Position numbers and translations under genes: made by a program. The notes below the pieces were generated by a model. It was not told the origin of the DNA. It ran no database searches and worked only from the letters and a program-made list of their open reading frames with translations. DNA of 10,543 nucleotides from Sandaracinaceae bacterium (lineage in GTDB: Bacteria > Myxococcota_A > Polyangia > Polyangiales > JAFGIB01). Each line of letters begins with the position of its first letter. The first letter of the stretch is position 1. Of the stretch, positions 1 through 8,273 are shown one piece after another. The DNA lies in NCBI GenBank assembly GCA_017881145.1, contig JADGRG010000068.1, forward strand, positions 1-10,543, read 5' to 3'.

Positions 1-3000
1 CGGCCGGAGATGGCCATCGAGGCGTACCAGGAAGTGCTGGAGCTTGCGCCGGACCATGGGCCATCGCGCCGCACGCTCGAAAAGCTCTACGAGCAAACCG
101 AGCGCCACCGTGATCTGGCTGCGCTGCTGCGGGCGAATCTCGACCAAGCCGAGGGCTACGACCAAGTCGATCTACTCTATCGCTTGGGTGAGCTCTACGA
201 GACCAAGCTCTCCGAGCCGGCGCTCGCGGTCGAGGCCTACGAAGGCGTGCTCGGGCACCAGCCGCATCATCTGCGCACGCAGGCGGCGTTGGCGCGGCTC
301 TTGGCAGTGGAAAGCCAGCGTCAGCGCGTGGCTGCCATTCTCGAGCCGATCTACGAGAGTCAGGGCGCGTATGCGGACCTGGTGCGCGTGCTCGAGATCC
401 AGCTCGCCGACCGGCAGACCGCTGATGCAAAGGCCGCGCTCTTGCTGCGCATTGGTGAGCTGCACGAGTCGCGCCTCAAGGACGCGGAGTCGGCGTTTGC
501 GGCGTACGCGCGTGCGGTCGAGAGCGACCCGAGCGACAAGCTGGCGCGCGAGGCGCTGGCGCGGGTGGCGTCCACGCGCGAGGCGTTCCGACGCCGACGC
601 GCGCAGGTGCTGGAGCGCGCGCTCTCCACCGTCTCGGATGTGGACTTGCTGGTCGAGCTCTTGTCGGAGCTGGCTGGCCTGCTCGATCACTACCTCGACG
701 ACAAAGTTGCGGCTGAGCGCACCTACGACCGGCTGCTCTCGCTGGTTACGGGTCGCGACGAGCTCGTGCTGGAGGTCTCGAAGGCGCTGGAGCGTATCCA
801 CCTGCACAACGGCGACCATGCTCGGCTGGCCAAGGATCTGGAGCGGCAGGCAGACCTGGAGCTCGATGCCCGGCAGCAGGAGCAGCTCCTGGTCCGTCTG
901 GCGGAGCTCTGCGAGCACAATCTGGGCGATTTGGATGGCGCGATCTCCGCGCAGCAGCGGCGGCTCAATCTCGACGACACGAATGCCGACGCGTTGCTGG
1001 CGCTTTCGCGGCTGCACGAGCGCGCGCAGCACTGGCCTGCGTTGATCGAGATCCTCGGTCGCCGCGCCCAGCTGGTCGAGGACGAAACCGAGCGTCGCCT
1101 GCTGCTGCGGCGAGTGGCCGCCGTTTACGAGGAGAAGTGCGGCGACATCGAGCACGCAATAGAGGCCTACAACGCAGTGTTGTCATCATTCGGCAACGAT
1201 CACGAGACGCTTGCTGCCCTTTCGCGCCTCTACGAATCGACGGGTCGCTTCGCTGACCTGCTCACGACCTTGGAAGCCGAGGAAACACTGCTCTCGGGTG
1301 GGGCCCAGCGTGCCGCCCTGCGTTTCCGGATGGCGGAGCTGTTGCGGGAGAAGCTCGGAGAGACCGCGCGGGCGCTTTCGAGCTACGAGGCCGCTCTCGA
1401 AGACGATGCAGAGCACGCAGCGACTCTGGCGGTGCTCGACGACATCATGCGCGATTCTGCATCGAGCTTCCGCAAGGAGGCCGCACAGGTTGCCGCTCCG
1501 CGCTACGAAGCGTTGGGCCGCTACGACAAGCTGATTGCGGTACTGGAGCTCTTGGCGGACACCGGCGACGATCTGGAGCGTCTGGCGTCGCTGCGTCGCG
1601 CGTCCGAAGTGGCGGAGCACGGCCAGAACGACGTGGCGCAGGCCATGCGCTACTGCGGGCGCGCGGTGCGGGTCGCGCATTCGCAGGAAAGCCTGCCGGA
1701 GCTCCTCTCCGAGTATGAACGCTTTGCCGAGATGACCGGCAACTTCGCCGAATATGTCGTCTGCCTGCAGGAGATCGCCGAAGAGATCTTCGATATCGAG
1801 CAGAAGGTGCGTGTCTACCGACGCATCGCGGAAGTTGCGCGCGAGAAGCTCAACGACACGGCGCTCTCCCGCGCTTCGTTCCGGCGAGTGCTTGCGGAGC
1901 AGCCGGACGACATGCCGGCGCTCGACGCGCTGATCCAGCTCGACGAAGAAGCCGGTGATCACGCCGCGCTGATCGAGGTGATCAAGAGCAAGACCGAGCT
2001 CACTCGCGACCCGGCGGAACGCGCGCGGCTGCTATCGCGACAGGCCGATGTCTACGAGCGTGGTCTCGATGATCCGGAGCGCGCGATCGCAGCGCTTGAA
2101 GAAGTGGTGGCGGAAGCGCCGCTTGCGGCGGCCTATGCCTCGCTCGAACGGCTCTACCAGCGCACGCATCGGTGGGCCGACCTCGGCGCCAGTTACCAGG
2201 AGCAGCTCGATCGCGGTCACGGCGAGTCAGTTTCACTGCGCTACCGCCTTGCTCGCAACTGCCTGCAGCACCTGGCCGACACGGGGAGCGCGCTCGAGCA
2301 TCTGCGCGAGGCCATCGCCGACGACTCGAAGAGCGCGGACGTGATCGCGTTGCTCGAAGCGATCATGAGCGAAGAGGGTGAGCATCGCGCCACGGCGGCG
2401 GAGATCCTCGAGCCGGGCTATCTCGCGCGCATGGAGTGGGCGAAGCTGACGGCTGCGCTGCGCGTGCGCGTCGAAGCCGAGCCCGACGTCGACGAGCGCA
2501 AGCGCTTACTCTTGCGTCTGGGCCGCATCTACGAGGAGCAACTCGAAGACTTCGAGGAGACCATCGAGATCTACGCGCGGCTCTTCGCGCTCGATCCTCG
2601 CGACGAGGAGCAGTGGGAGACGCTTTCTCGGCTCGCCAAGGTGGGCGGACAGTGGAACCGCTTGGCGAAGGTCCTGGGCGAAGCACTCAGCGAGCCGGTG
2701 ACCGACGAGGTCATGGCGAGGCTCGCGCGCTACGTTGGGTCGCTCTACGACGAGCGCATCGTGAACCTGGTGAAAGCTGCGGAGTTCTACGCCAAGGCGC
2801 TGCACTTCGACTCGCAGGACCTGACGGCGTTTCGCGCGCTCGAATCTGCTTATCAGCGCAGCGGAAACCACGCCGCGCTGCTGGAGCTCTACACGCAGCA
2901 GGCGGATGTGGCTGCGACCGACGCACGGCGCATTGAGCTGCTACACAAACGCGCGCAGATCCACTCGACCGAATTCAACGACCGAAAGCAGGCGATCGAA

Positions 3001-6000
3001 ACCTATCGAGCGATCCTGGAGCTCGATCCCCGCGACGTAAACGCCATCGCTGCCATCGAAGCGCTCTTCGCGCAGACGGCGGACTTCGAAGGCCTGGCAG
3101 AACATCTGCGCATACGCATCGAGCATGAGATCGGCGGCAAGGACGAAGTCTCGCTCAAGTTCCGTCTGGGCGACCTGCTCTGGACGAAGCTGAGCGACGA
3201 GAGCGCTGCGATCGATGTCTTCGAGGAAGTCTTGCACGTCGACCGCGGGCACGGCCTGTCGATCCTGGCGCTCGAACGCTTGGTGCAAGACGAAGCGCAC
3301 ACACTGCGGGTCACTGAGATCCTGGAGCCGGTGTATCGGCACCTGGACCAGTGGAAGAAGCTGATCGCCATCTACGAGGCGCGACTGCAGCTGATCACCG
3401 ATCCGGTCGAGGCGATGCGTCTGCTCTCCGAGATTGCACGGCTCCACGAAGCTCGCGCGCTCGATCTCGGCGCGGCGTTTCACGCCTACGCGCGGGCGTT
3501 CGCGCGCGAGCCGGACAACGAGACGATTCGCGCCAGCGTCGACCGGCTTGCCGCGCGTCGGAACGCTTGGGACGAGCATGTGGAAGCTTACGAGAGTGCG
3601 CTCGGCGCTGCTTCCGATGAAGGTGTGAAGGCACAGCTCCTGACCACGATTGCGCGCGTTCACGACGAGAAGCGTGGCGATCCGCGCACAGCGATCCTCG
3701 CCTACGAACGGCTCTTGGCGATCGAGCCGGAGGATCCCAGCACCCTCGATGCCCTGGAAGGTCTCCACACCATGGTGGGTGACTGGCGTGGGCTCGTCGC
3801 CGTACTGGAGCGCAAGGTGAAGGCGGCGTTTAGCGGCGAGGAACGCGGCGACGTCCTGCGGCGCAGCGGCTCCGTGCTGGAGGAGTTGCTGGGCGACCAG
3901 GCAGGCGCGATCGATGCCTATCGGCGCGCGCTCCACGAGGTCGAGGACGATGCGCTTGCGCTCGAAGCGCTCGATCGGCTCTACACCGCCAGCAACCAGG
4001 CCGGGGAGCTCTCCGCAACCCTGGTGCGGCGCATCGAGCTGGCGCAGAGCCCGAGCGAGCGCGCCGAGCTCGGGTTGCGTCTCGGCGCTGTCGAAGATCA
4101 AAGTCTGCGGCGAGCCGATGAGGCGATTTTGGCCTATCGCCGCGTGCTCGACGACGAGCCTGAGAATCACACTGCCATCACTTGGCTGGCCGACCTCTAC
4201 CAGCGCCAGGGCATGTGGCAGGACCTGCTCGATAACCTGGCGTTGCAAGCTGGTCTCACCCAGGACATCGCCGAGCGCGTACGGCTGCGCTGCCAGGCGG
4301 GCCGCGTGCTGGAGCACGAGCTGTCGGAGGTTGCAGAAGCCATCGAGCTTTATCGCCAGGCGCTCGAGGAAGACCCGCGCTGCGAGGACGCCGTGCAGGC
4401 TCTCATGGACCTCACGGTGAAGCAGGAGCACCGCGCGCGTGCGGCGGAGGTCGTCGAGCCACTCTTGCGGGAACACGAACGTTGGGACGACTTGGTCAAG
4501 CTCATCGAGCGTCGCATCGAGAGCATCCTCGATCCGATCGAGCGACGCGACGAGCTTTGCCGGCTGGCCGAGATCCACGAGCACGGCCGCAAGCAGCCAG
4601 CGGAGGCTTTCGATGCGCTGGCGCGAGCCCTCGCCTCAGACGCTGCCAATGGCTTCGTGCAGGACGAGCTCTCGCGTCTGGCGCAGCACTTGGGCGCGTT
4701 CGCGAGCGTGTGTCGCGTGTTCATGGAGCGCGCGCACGATCTTGCAGATCCCAACGATGCCGCCGCGCTCTACCGCCGTGCCGGACGCGTCGCCGAAGAG
4801 CAGCTCCACGACAATGCTCGCGCGATCGAAGCCTACGTGCAGGCCAGCGAGCGTGACGACGACGCGCCCGAGACGCTCTCTGCGCTGGACCGGCTCTACG
4901 CCAGGAGCGAGCTTTGGGAGCCACTTGGCGACGTGCTCGAGCGCCGCATCGCTGCGTTCGGCCCGGGCGCGGAGCGTGCGGATCTACTGATCCGACTCGG
5001 TGAGTTGCGCGATCGCGCCTTCTCCGATGGTCACGGCGCGTTCGTGGCCTACCAGGAAGTCCTCGAAAGTGATCCCGCGGAGACGCGTGCGCTTTCGGGT
5101 ATGGAGCGCTTGGCGGAGCGCGACGACCTGGCTCGTGATGTTCTCGAAGTGCTGGAACGCTGCTATCGCGACACCGGTGCGCTCGAGAAGCTAGTCGGGC
5201 TCTACGACCTGAAGATTCGCCTGGCGGCGACTGACATGGAGAAGGTCACGCTGCTGCGAGCTGCGGCTGCCATCTGGGAGCAGGAGCTCGCAGACGCGGG
5301 CCACGCGCTTGCTTGCCTGCGGCGCGCCTACCAGCTCGACTGCCGGGACACGGCGCTCCTCGACGAGGTGGAGCGCTTGGCTGACGCATCCGGCGCGTGG
5401 CAGACGCTGCGCGGACTGGCCGAGGGACTGATCGACAGCGGTGCGATCGAGGGCGGACAAAAGCGCGACGTGGCGCTGCGTGCGGCTCGCTGGTACCGCG
5501 AGCAGCTCGGCGACCCCGAAGGAGAAGAGCGCTGTCTGCGAGCTGTGCTGACGGTGGAGCCGCAGGCACTGACCGTGCACGCGCGGCTGGTCGAGCTCTT
5601 GCGTGCGCGGGGTGATAACACGCTCTTGCTGCGTGCGTTGCGCGCGTTTGGCGAGGTCGAGCCGGATCTTGCTGAACGGCATGCACGACTCTCGGAGGCC
5701 GGTGGTCTCGCGCTTGCGCTCGGCGATGCGGAGGCGGCTCTGCATTCATTCGAAGCAGTCTTGGAAATCGCCCCCAAGGACGAGCATGCGCTGCTGGTGC
5801 TCGCGGACCTTCGTGGCGCAGCCGGCCGGATCGCCGAGATGGTGCAAGTCCTGAGCCGTGCGCTCGAAGTCACGGCGGACGCAGCGTCTCGAGTGGCGCT
5901 CTGCTACCGCATTGCTGAGGCGCAGCAAGGTTTGCTGCATGAACCCGAGCACGCCGCCGCGACGTATCGCATGCTCCTCGACGAGCATCCTGAGGAGACC

Positions 6001-7350
6001 CGCGCCGCGCTCGCACTCGAAGCACTCTGCGACCAGCTGCAGCGTTTCCCCGAGCTCGAAGCACTCTTGCAGCGGCGCCTCTCGCTGGCCCCGAACAGCG
6101 AGGAGCGCATCGCGGTGCGGCTCCGCCTCGCGCCTCTGGCTGAACTGCGCTTAGGTCAACCCAGCGCTGCCATCGAGCAGCTCGAGGAGGTCCTGCGCGA
6201 AGTCCCAGATCACGCGCTGGCATCGCTGGAGCTCGAACGCCTCTACCGAGGCTCAGAGCGCTACCAGCAGCTGGCGCAGCTTCTTCAGGCCCGCGCCGAC
6301 CGCGCCATCGCAGCTTCGGACAAGCCGCGCGCCATCGCGGAGCTGTGGGTGTTGGCCAAGCTTCGCGAGGAGACCATGAACGACCCGGGCGGCGCCACCG
6401 CGTCGCTCGGTCTCATCCACGGGCTTGCTCCGCGCGATCCGCAGGCGATCGCCGAGCTCGTGCGACTGCATCGGGGCGCCGAACACTTCTCGGAAGTCGC
6501 GCGCTATCTGCAAGTGTTGATCGAAGTGCAGGCGCCGAACGAGGCCGTGGCTACGGCTCATGCACTGGCCGAGCTTGCGATGACGCGGCTTGCGGATCCC
6601 GCGCGAGCCGAGATTGCCTTGCGTCAGGCACTCGCGCTCGACCCCAACCGCAGCGAGAGTCGCGACCGGCTGCAAGCGCACTTCGAGACCACGCAGGAGC
6701 TCGACAAGCTGGCGCAATTCCTCGCTGAGCAGGTCGAGGCCAGCGGCGTGCCGCGTGAGCAGGTGCCGCTCTTGCATCGCATCGCCAGTCTCTACTCCGA
6801 GAAGCTTCACGACCCCGCGCGTGCGGTCACCTACCTCGAGCGCGCAGTTGTGCTCGCGCCGGACGACCGGGCAGCGTTGCTCGCGCTCTGTGATCTCTAC
6901 GTGGCTGCCGAGCGGCATGGAGATGCCATCCCGGTGCTCGAGAAGATCATCGCCGGATACAGTGGTCGTCGTGCCAAGGAAGTCGCTGTCTACGAGCACC
7001 GCCTGGCCAGGGCCTACGAGTCCGGTGGACAAAGCGAAGAAGCACTCAAGCACTATGATGCGGCGCTCAAGATCGATCTGACCAGCGTGCCGGTGTTGCG
7101 TGATCTCGGGAGGCTCTGCTTTGCGCGCGGCGATCTCGATCGCGCGCAGAAGACCTATCGGGCGCTCCTCCTGCAGAAGCTCGGTTCCGACGTTGGCATT
7201 CAGAAGGCAGATGTTTACTTCCACCTTGGAGAGATCTCCGCCAAGCAGGGCGACAAGGTGAAAGCCAAGGCCATGCTGGAGCGGGCCATCTCCGAGGCAG
7301 GACAGCATCCTGCCGCCAAGGCGTTGCTCGAAGGGCTCTGTGGTCGTCCC
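1..7350 (+). repeat. Array of about 33 protein-level TPR units (216-nt period)
   Basis: By eye the translation divides into about 33 units, the first cut by the window edge and the last short. Most are 72 residues (216 nt), with a few of 69-76. Each unit looks like one near-canonical TPR (LL.RL.ELYE..L.DP..AI.AY..VLE.DP) followed by a more divergent hairpin ending LERR. Six units are longer, 89-90 residues: 220-486, 1366-1635, 2284-2553, 3202-3468, 4333-4599 and 5032-5298. The extra residues sit just before the tryptophan/tyrosine position and usually include an ILEP.Y-like motif. The last units (6817-7350) resemble ordinary TPRs more closely. The repeats are strongly diverged at DNA level, so this is old protein repetition and not recent tandem DNA duplication. 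About 60 or more TPR hairpins are implied, which would form several superhelical turns. Confidence 0.85.
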
Positions 7351-8217
7351 ATGGTATCGGGTCAGGTCTGCATCAACGGCGAGCTTTGTGCTGCCGCCGA
7401 CGCCAAGATCTCGGTCTTCGACCGCGGGTTTCTCTACGGCGACTCAGCGTTCGAGGTGCTGCGCACCTACGACGGTGAGCCTCACCGGGAACGTGATCAC
7501 CTGATCCGCCTGCAGACTTCCTGCGAACGCCTGCTGATACCGATCACGGCGACCATCGAGAGCCTCTCGCGCGACCTGCATCGCACCATCGCTGCCTCCG
7601 GCTTGCCAGAGTGCTATCTGCGCGTGATGGTGACGCGCGGCGTGGGGCCGTTGGGCTTGGACTTGCCTGAAGCGCACGAGCCGAGCGTGCTCGTCTTCGC
7701 GCTGCCGCTGCATGTGCTGCCCGCCTCCGTTTACGAGTGGGGGATTGCGGTGGGCTTGGTGCAGGTCGGCCGCACCGCAGACGGCACGTCGGCCGCTGGT
7801 GCCAAGGCCAGCAACTACCTGGCGAGCTTGCTCGCGCTGCACGAGGTGAAGCAGCGTGGCTGCGCCGAGGCGGTGATCGTCGATGGCTCCGGCGCGGTGG
7901 TGGAAGGAGCAACCAGCAACGTATTTCTGGTGCGCAACGGTGAGCTCTGCACGCCTCCCATCGAGGCCGGCATTCTTGCTGGCATCACCCGCAAGTCAGT
8001 GCTGGCGCTCGCTCCAGGTCTAGGCCTCGTCGTGCGCGAGCACCGCCTGCAGCCAGCGGACCTGCATGCTGCAGAGGAAGTGTTCATCACCAGCTCGATC
8101 CGGGAGATCGTGGCGGTGGTGCGCGTCGATGGCGTCGAAGTCGGTGGCGGTCGGCCGGGTCCCGTCACGCGCCGTTTGCTAGAGGCCTATCGGGCGGACG
8201 CTCGTCGCACGGGTTGA
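1..8217 (+). CDS. Giant TPR-repeat protein fused to a class IV aminotransferase (5' partial)
   Basis: The frame is open from base 1 (Arg-Pro-Glu before the ATG at 10), and the window starts in the middle of a TPR helix. The ATG at 10 is therefore an internal methionine and the true start lies upstream. Numbering from that Met, residues 1-2447 are tandem TPR-type units with the pattern AI.AY..VL..DP....AL..L..LY....W..L...LE, then R..LL.R...LYE..L.D. Residues 2448-2735 are a complete PLP-dependent class IV aminotransferase, ending in TGA at 8215. No signal peptide, membrane segment or linker is visible in the part present. TPR superhelices normally serve as protein-binding scaffolds, so the enzyme may be tethered to a partner complex; that role is inferred. 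No partner can be named. The gene stands alone on this strand and converges on the lipoprotein/kinase pair. A lost stop codon or an assembly error joining two adjacent genes is the main alternative. The domain calls are firm; the single-polypeptide reading is less so. Confidence 0.88.
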   Translation, partial: RPEMAIEAYQEVLELAPDHGPSRRTLEKLYEQTERHRDLAALLRANLDQAEGYDQVDLLYRLGELYETKLSEPALAVEAYEGVLGHQPHHLRTQAALARLLAVESQRQRVAAILEPIYESQGAYADLVRVLEIQLADRQTADAKAALLLRIGELHESRLKDAESAFAAYARAVESDPSDKLAREALARVASTREAFRRRRAQVLERALSTVSDVDLLVELLSELAGLLDHYLDDKVAAERTYDRLLSLVTGRDELVLEVSKALERIHLHNGDHARLAKDLERQADLELDARQQEQLLVRLAELCEHNLGDLDGAISAQQRRLNLDDTNADALLALSRLHERAQHWPALIEILGRRAQLVEDETERRLLLRRVAAVYEEKCGDIEHAIEAYNAVLSSFGNDHETLAALSRLYESTGRFADLLTTLEAEETLLSGGAQRAALRFRMAELLREKLGETARALSSYEAALEDDAEHAATLAVLDDIMRDSASSFRKEAAQVAAPRYEALGRYDKLIAVLELLADTGDDLERLASLRRASEVAEHGQNDVAQAMRYCGRAVRVAHSQESLPELLSEYERFAEMTGNFAEYVVCLQEIAEEIFDIEQKVRVYRRIAEVAREKLNDTALSRASFRRVLAEQPDDMPALDALIQLDEEAGDHAALIEVIKSKTELTRDPAERARLLSRQADVYERGLDDPERAIAALEEVVAEAPLAAAYASLERLYQRTHRWADLGASYQEQLDRGHGESVSLRYRLARNCLQHLADTGSALEHLREAIADDSKSADVIALLEAIMSEEGEHRATAAEILEPGYLARMEWAKLTAALRVRVEAEPDVDERKRLLLRLGRIYEEQLEDFEETIEIYARLFALDPRDEEQWETLSRLAKVGGQWNRLAKVLGEALSEPVTDEVMARLARYVGSLYDERIVNLVKAAEFYAKALHFDSQDLTAFRALESAYQRSGNHAALLELYTQQADVAATDARRIELLHKRAQIHSTEFNDRKQAIETYRAILELDPRDVNAIAAIEALFAQTADFEGLAEHLRIRIEHEIGGKDEVSLKFRLGDLLWTKLSDESAAIDVFEEVLHVDRGHGLSILALERLVQDEAHTLRVTEILEPVYRHLDQWKKLIAIYEARLQLITDPVEAMRLLSEIARLHEARALDLGAAFHAYARAFAREPDNETIRASVDRLAARRNAWDEHVEAYESALGAASDEGVKAQLLTTIARVHDEKRGDPRTAILAYERLLAIEPEDPSTLDALEGLHTMVGDWRGLVAVLERKVKAAFSGEERGDVLRRSGSVLEELLGDQAGAIDAYRRALHEVEDDALALEALDRLYTASNQAGELSATLVRRIELAQSPSERAELGLRLGAVEDQSLRRADEAILAYRRVLDDEPENHTAITWLADLYQRQGMWQDLLDNLALQAGLTQDIAERVRLRCQAGRVLEHELSEVAEAIELYRQALEEDPRCEDAVQALMDLTVKQEHRARAAEVVEPLLREHERWDDLVKLIERRIESILDPIERRDELCRLAEIHEHGRKQPAEAFDALARALASDAANGFVQDELSRLAQHLGAFASVCRVFMERAHDLADPNDAAALYRRAGRVAEEQLHDNARAIEAYVQASERDDDAPETLSALDRLYARSELWEPLGDVLERRIAAFGPGAERADLLIRLGELRDRAFSDGHGAFVAYQEVLESDPAETRALSGMERLAERDDLARDVLEVLERCYRDTGALEKLVGLYDLKIRLAATDMEKVTLLRAAAAIWEQELADAGHALACLRRAYQLDCRDTALLDEVERLADASGAWQTLRGLAEGLIDSGAIEGGQKRDVALRAARWYREQLGDPEGEERCLRAVLTVEPQALTVHARLVELLRARGDNTLLLRALRAFGEVEPDLAERHARLSEAGGLALALGDAEAALHSFEAVLEIAPKDEHALLVLADLRGAAGRIAEMVQVLSRALEVTADAASRVALCYRIAEAQQGLLHEPEHAAATYRMLLDEHPEETRAALALEALCDQLQRFPELEALLQRRLSLAPNSEERIAVRLRLAPLAELRLGQPSAAIEQLEEVLREVPDHALASLELERLYRGSERYQQLAQLLQARADRAIAASDKPRAIAELWVLAKLREETMNDPGGATASLGLIHGLAPRDPQAIAELVRLHRGAEHFSEVARYLQVLIEVQAPNEAVATAHALAELAMTRLADPARAEIALRQALALDPNRSESRDRLQAHFETTQELDKLAQFLAEQVEASGVPREQVPLLHRIASLYSEKLHDPARAVTYLERAVVLAPDDRAALLALCDLYVAAERHGDAIPVLEKIIAGYSGRRAKEVAVYEHRLARAYESGGQSEEALKHYDAALKIDLTSVPVLRDLGRLCFARGDLDRAQKTYRALLLQKLGSDVGIQKADVYFHLGEISAKQGDKVKAKAMLERAISEAGQHPAAKALLEGLCGRPMVSGQVCINGELCAAADAKISVFDRGFLYGDSAFEVLRTYDGEPHRERDHLIRLQTSCERLLIPITATIESLSRDLHRTIAASGLPECYLRVMVTRGVGPLGLDLPEAHEPSVLVFALPLHVLPASVYEWGIAVGLVQVGRTADGTSAAGAKASNYLASLLALHEVKQRGCAEAVIVDGSGAVVEGATSNVFLVRNGELCTPPIEAGILAGITRKSVLALAPGLGLVVREHRLQPADLHAAEEVFITSSIREIVAVVRVDGVEVGGGRPGPVTRRLLEAYRADARRTG
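7351..8217 (+). other. Class IV PLP-dependent aminotransferase domain (BCAT / D-amino-acid transaminase / aminodeoxychorismate lyase fold)
   Basis: This 288-residue C-terminal domain has the full length of a free-standing family member. Numbering from Met at 7351, it shows the N-terminal signature SVFDRGFLYGD (Arg25, Tyr29, Asp31). Arg53 in HLIRLQ matches the family's PLP-phosphate-binding arginine. The predicted Schiff-base lysine is Lys152 in GAKASNYL, and Glu185 in EGATSNVF matches the glutamate that contacts the pyridine nitrogen. The late family motifs IEAGILAGITR and TSSIREIVAVV are also present. All expected cofactor-binding residues are there, so the domain should be active. The family covers branched-chain amino acid transamination, D-amino acid transamination and release of p-aminobenzoate from aminodeoxychorismate (folate synthesis); the sequence alone does not decide between these. 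Met7351 lies where free enzymes of this family begin, but no good ribosome binding site precedes it: the nearest purine run, AAGGG at 7331, is about 15 bases away. Independent translation is possible but not supported. Confidence 0.9.
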
Positions 8218-8273
8218 GCATTCTTCGCGCCTGACGCTCTCGGCGTTGTGACGGCGCACGGCTTCGCGTCGAA
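8218..8273. other. Convergent intergenic gap
   Basis: These 56 bases separate the TGA of the TPR-aminotransferase gene from the TAG of the lipoprotein gene on the opposite strand. Only short, weak inverted repeats are present, such as GACGC/GCGTT around 8232-8246, and no T-run follows on either strand. I see no convincing intrinsic terminator. Confidence 0.6.

Noticed and set aside
10..12. ATG as the start of the TPR protein
   Set aside because: It falls inside a TPR helix, and the preceding codons (Arg-Pro-Glu) fit the repeat consensus; the frame is open at the window edge.
2941..4584. 547-codon open frame on the minus strand, with other long antisense frames at 172-1155, 1186-1962 and 6253-7308
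   Set aside because: They lie opposite the TPR array, whose strong codon bias and 216-nt periodicity keep complementary frames open. Their translations show no domain, and the plus-strand frame shows clear TPR motifs throughout.
8218..8273. Possible bidirectional terminator between the convergent genes
   Set aside because: Only about 5-bp imperfect stems and no T-run on either strand; not enough to call.
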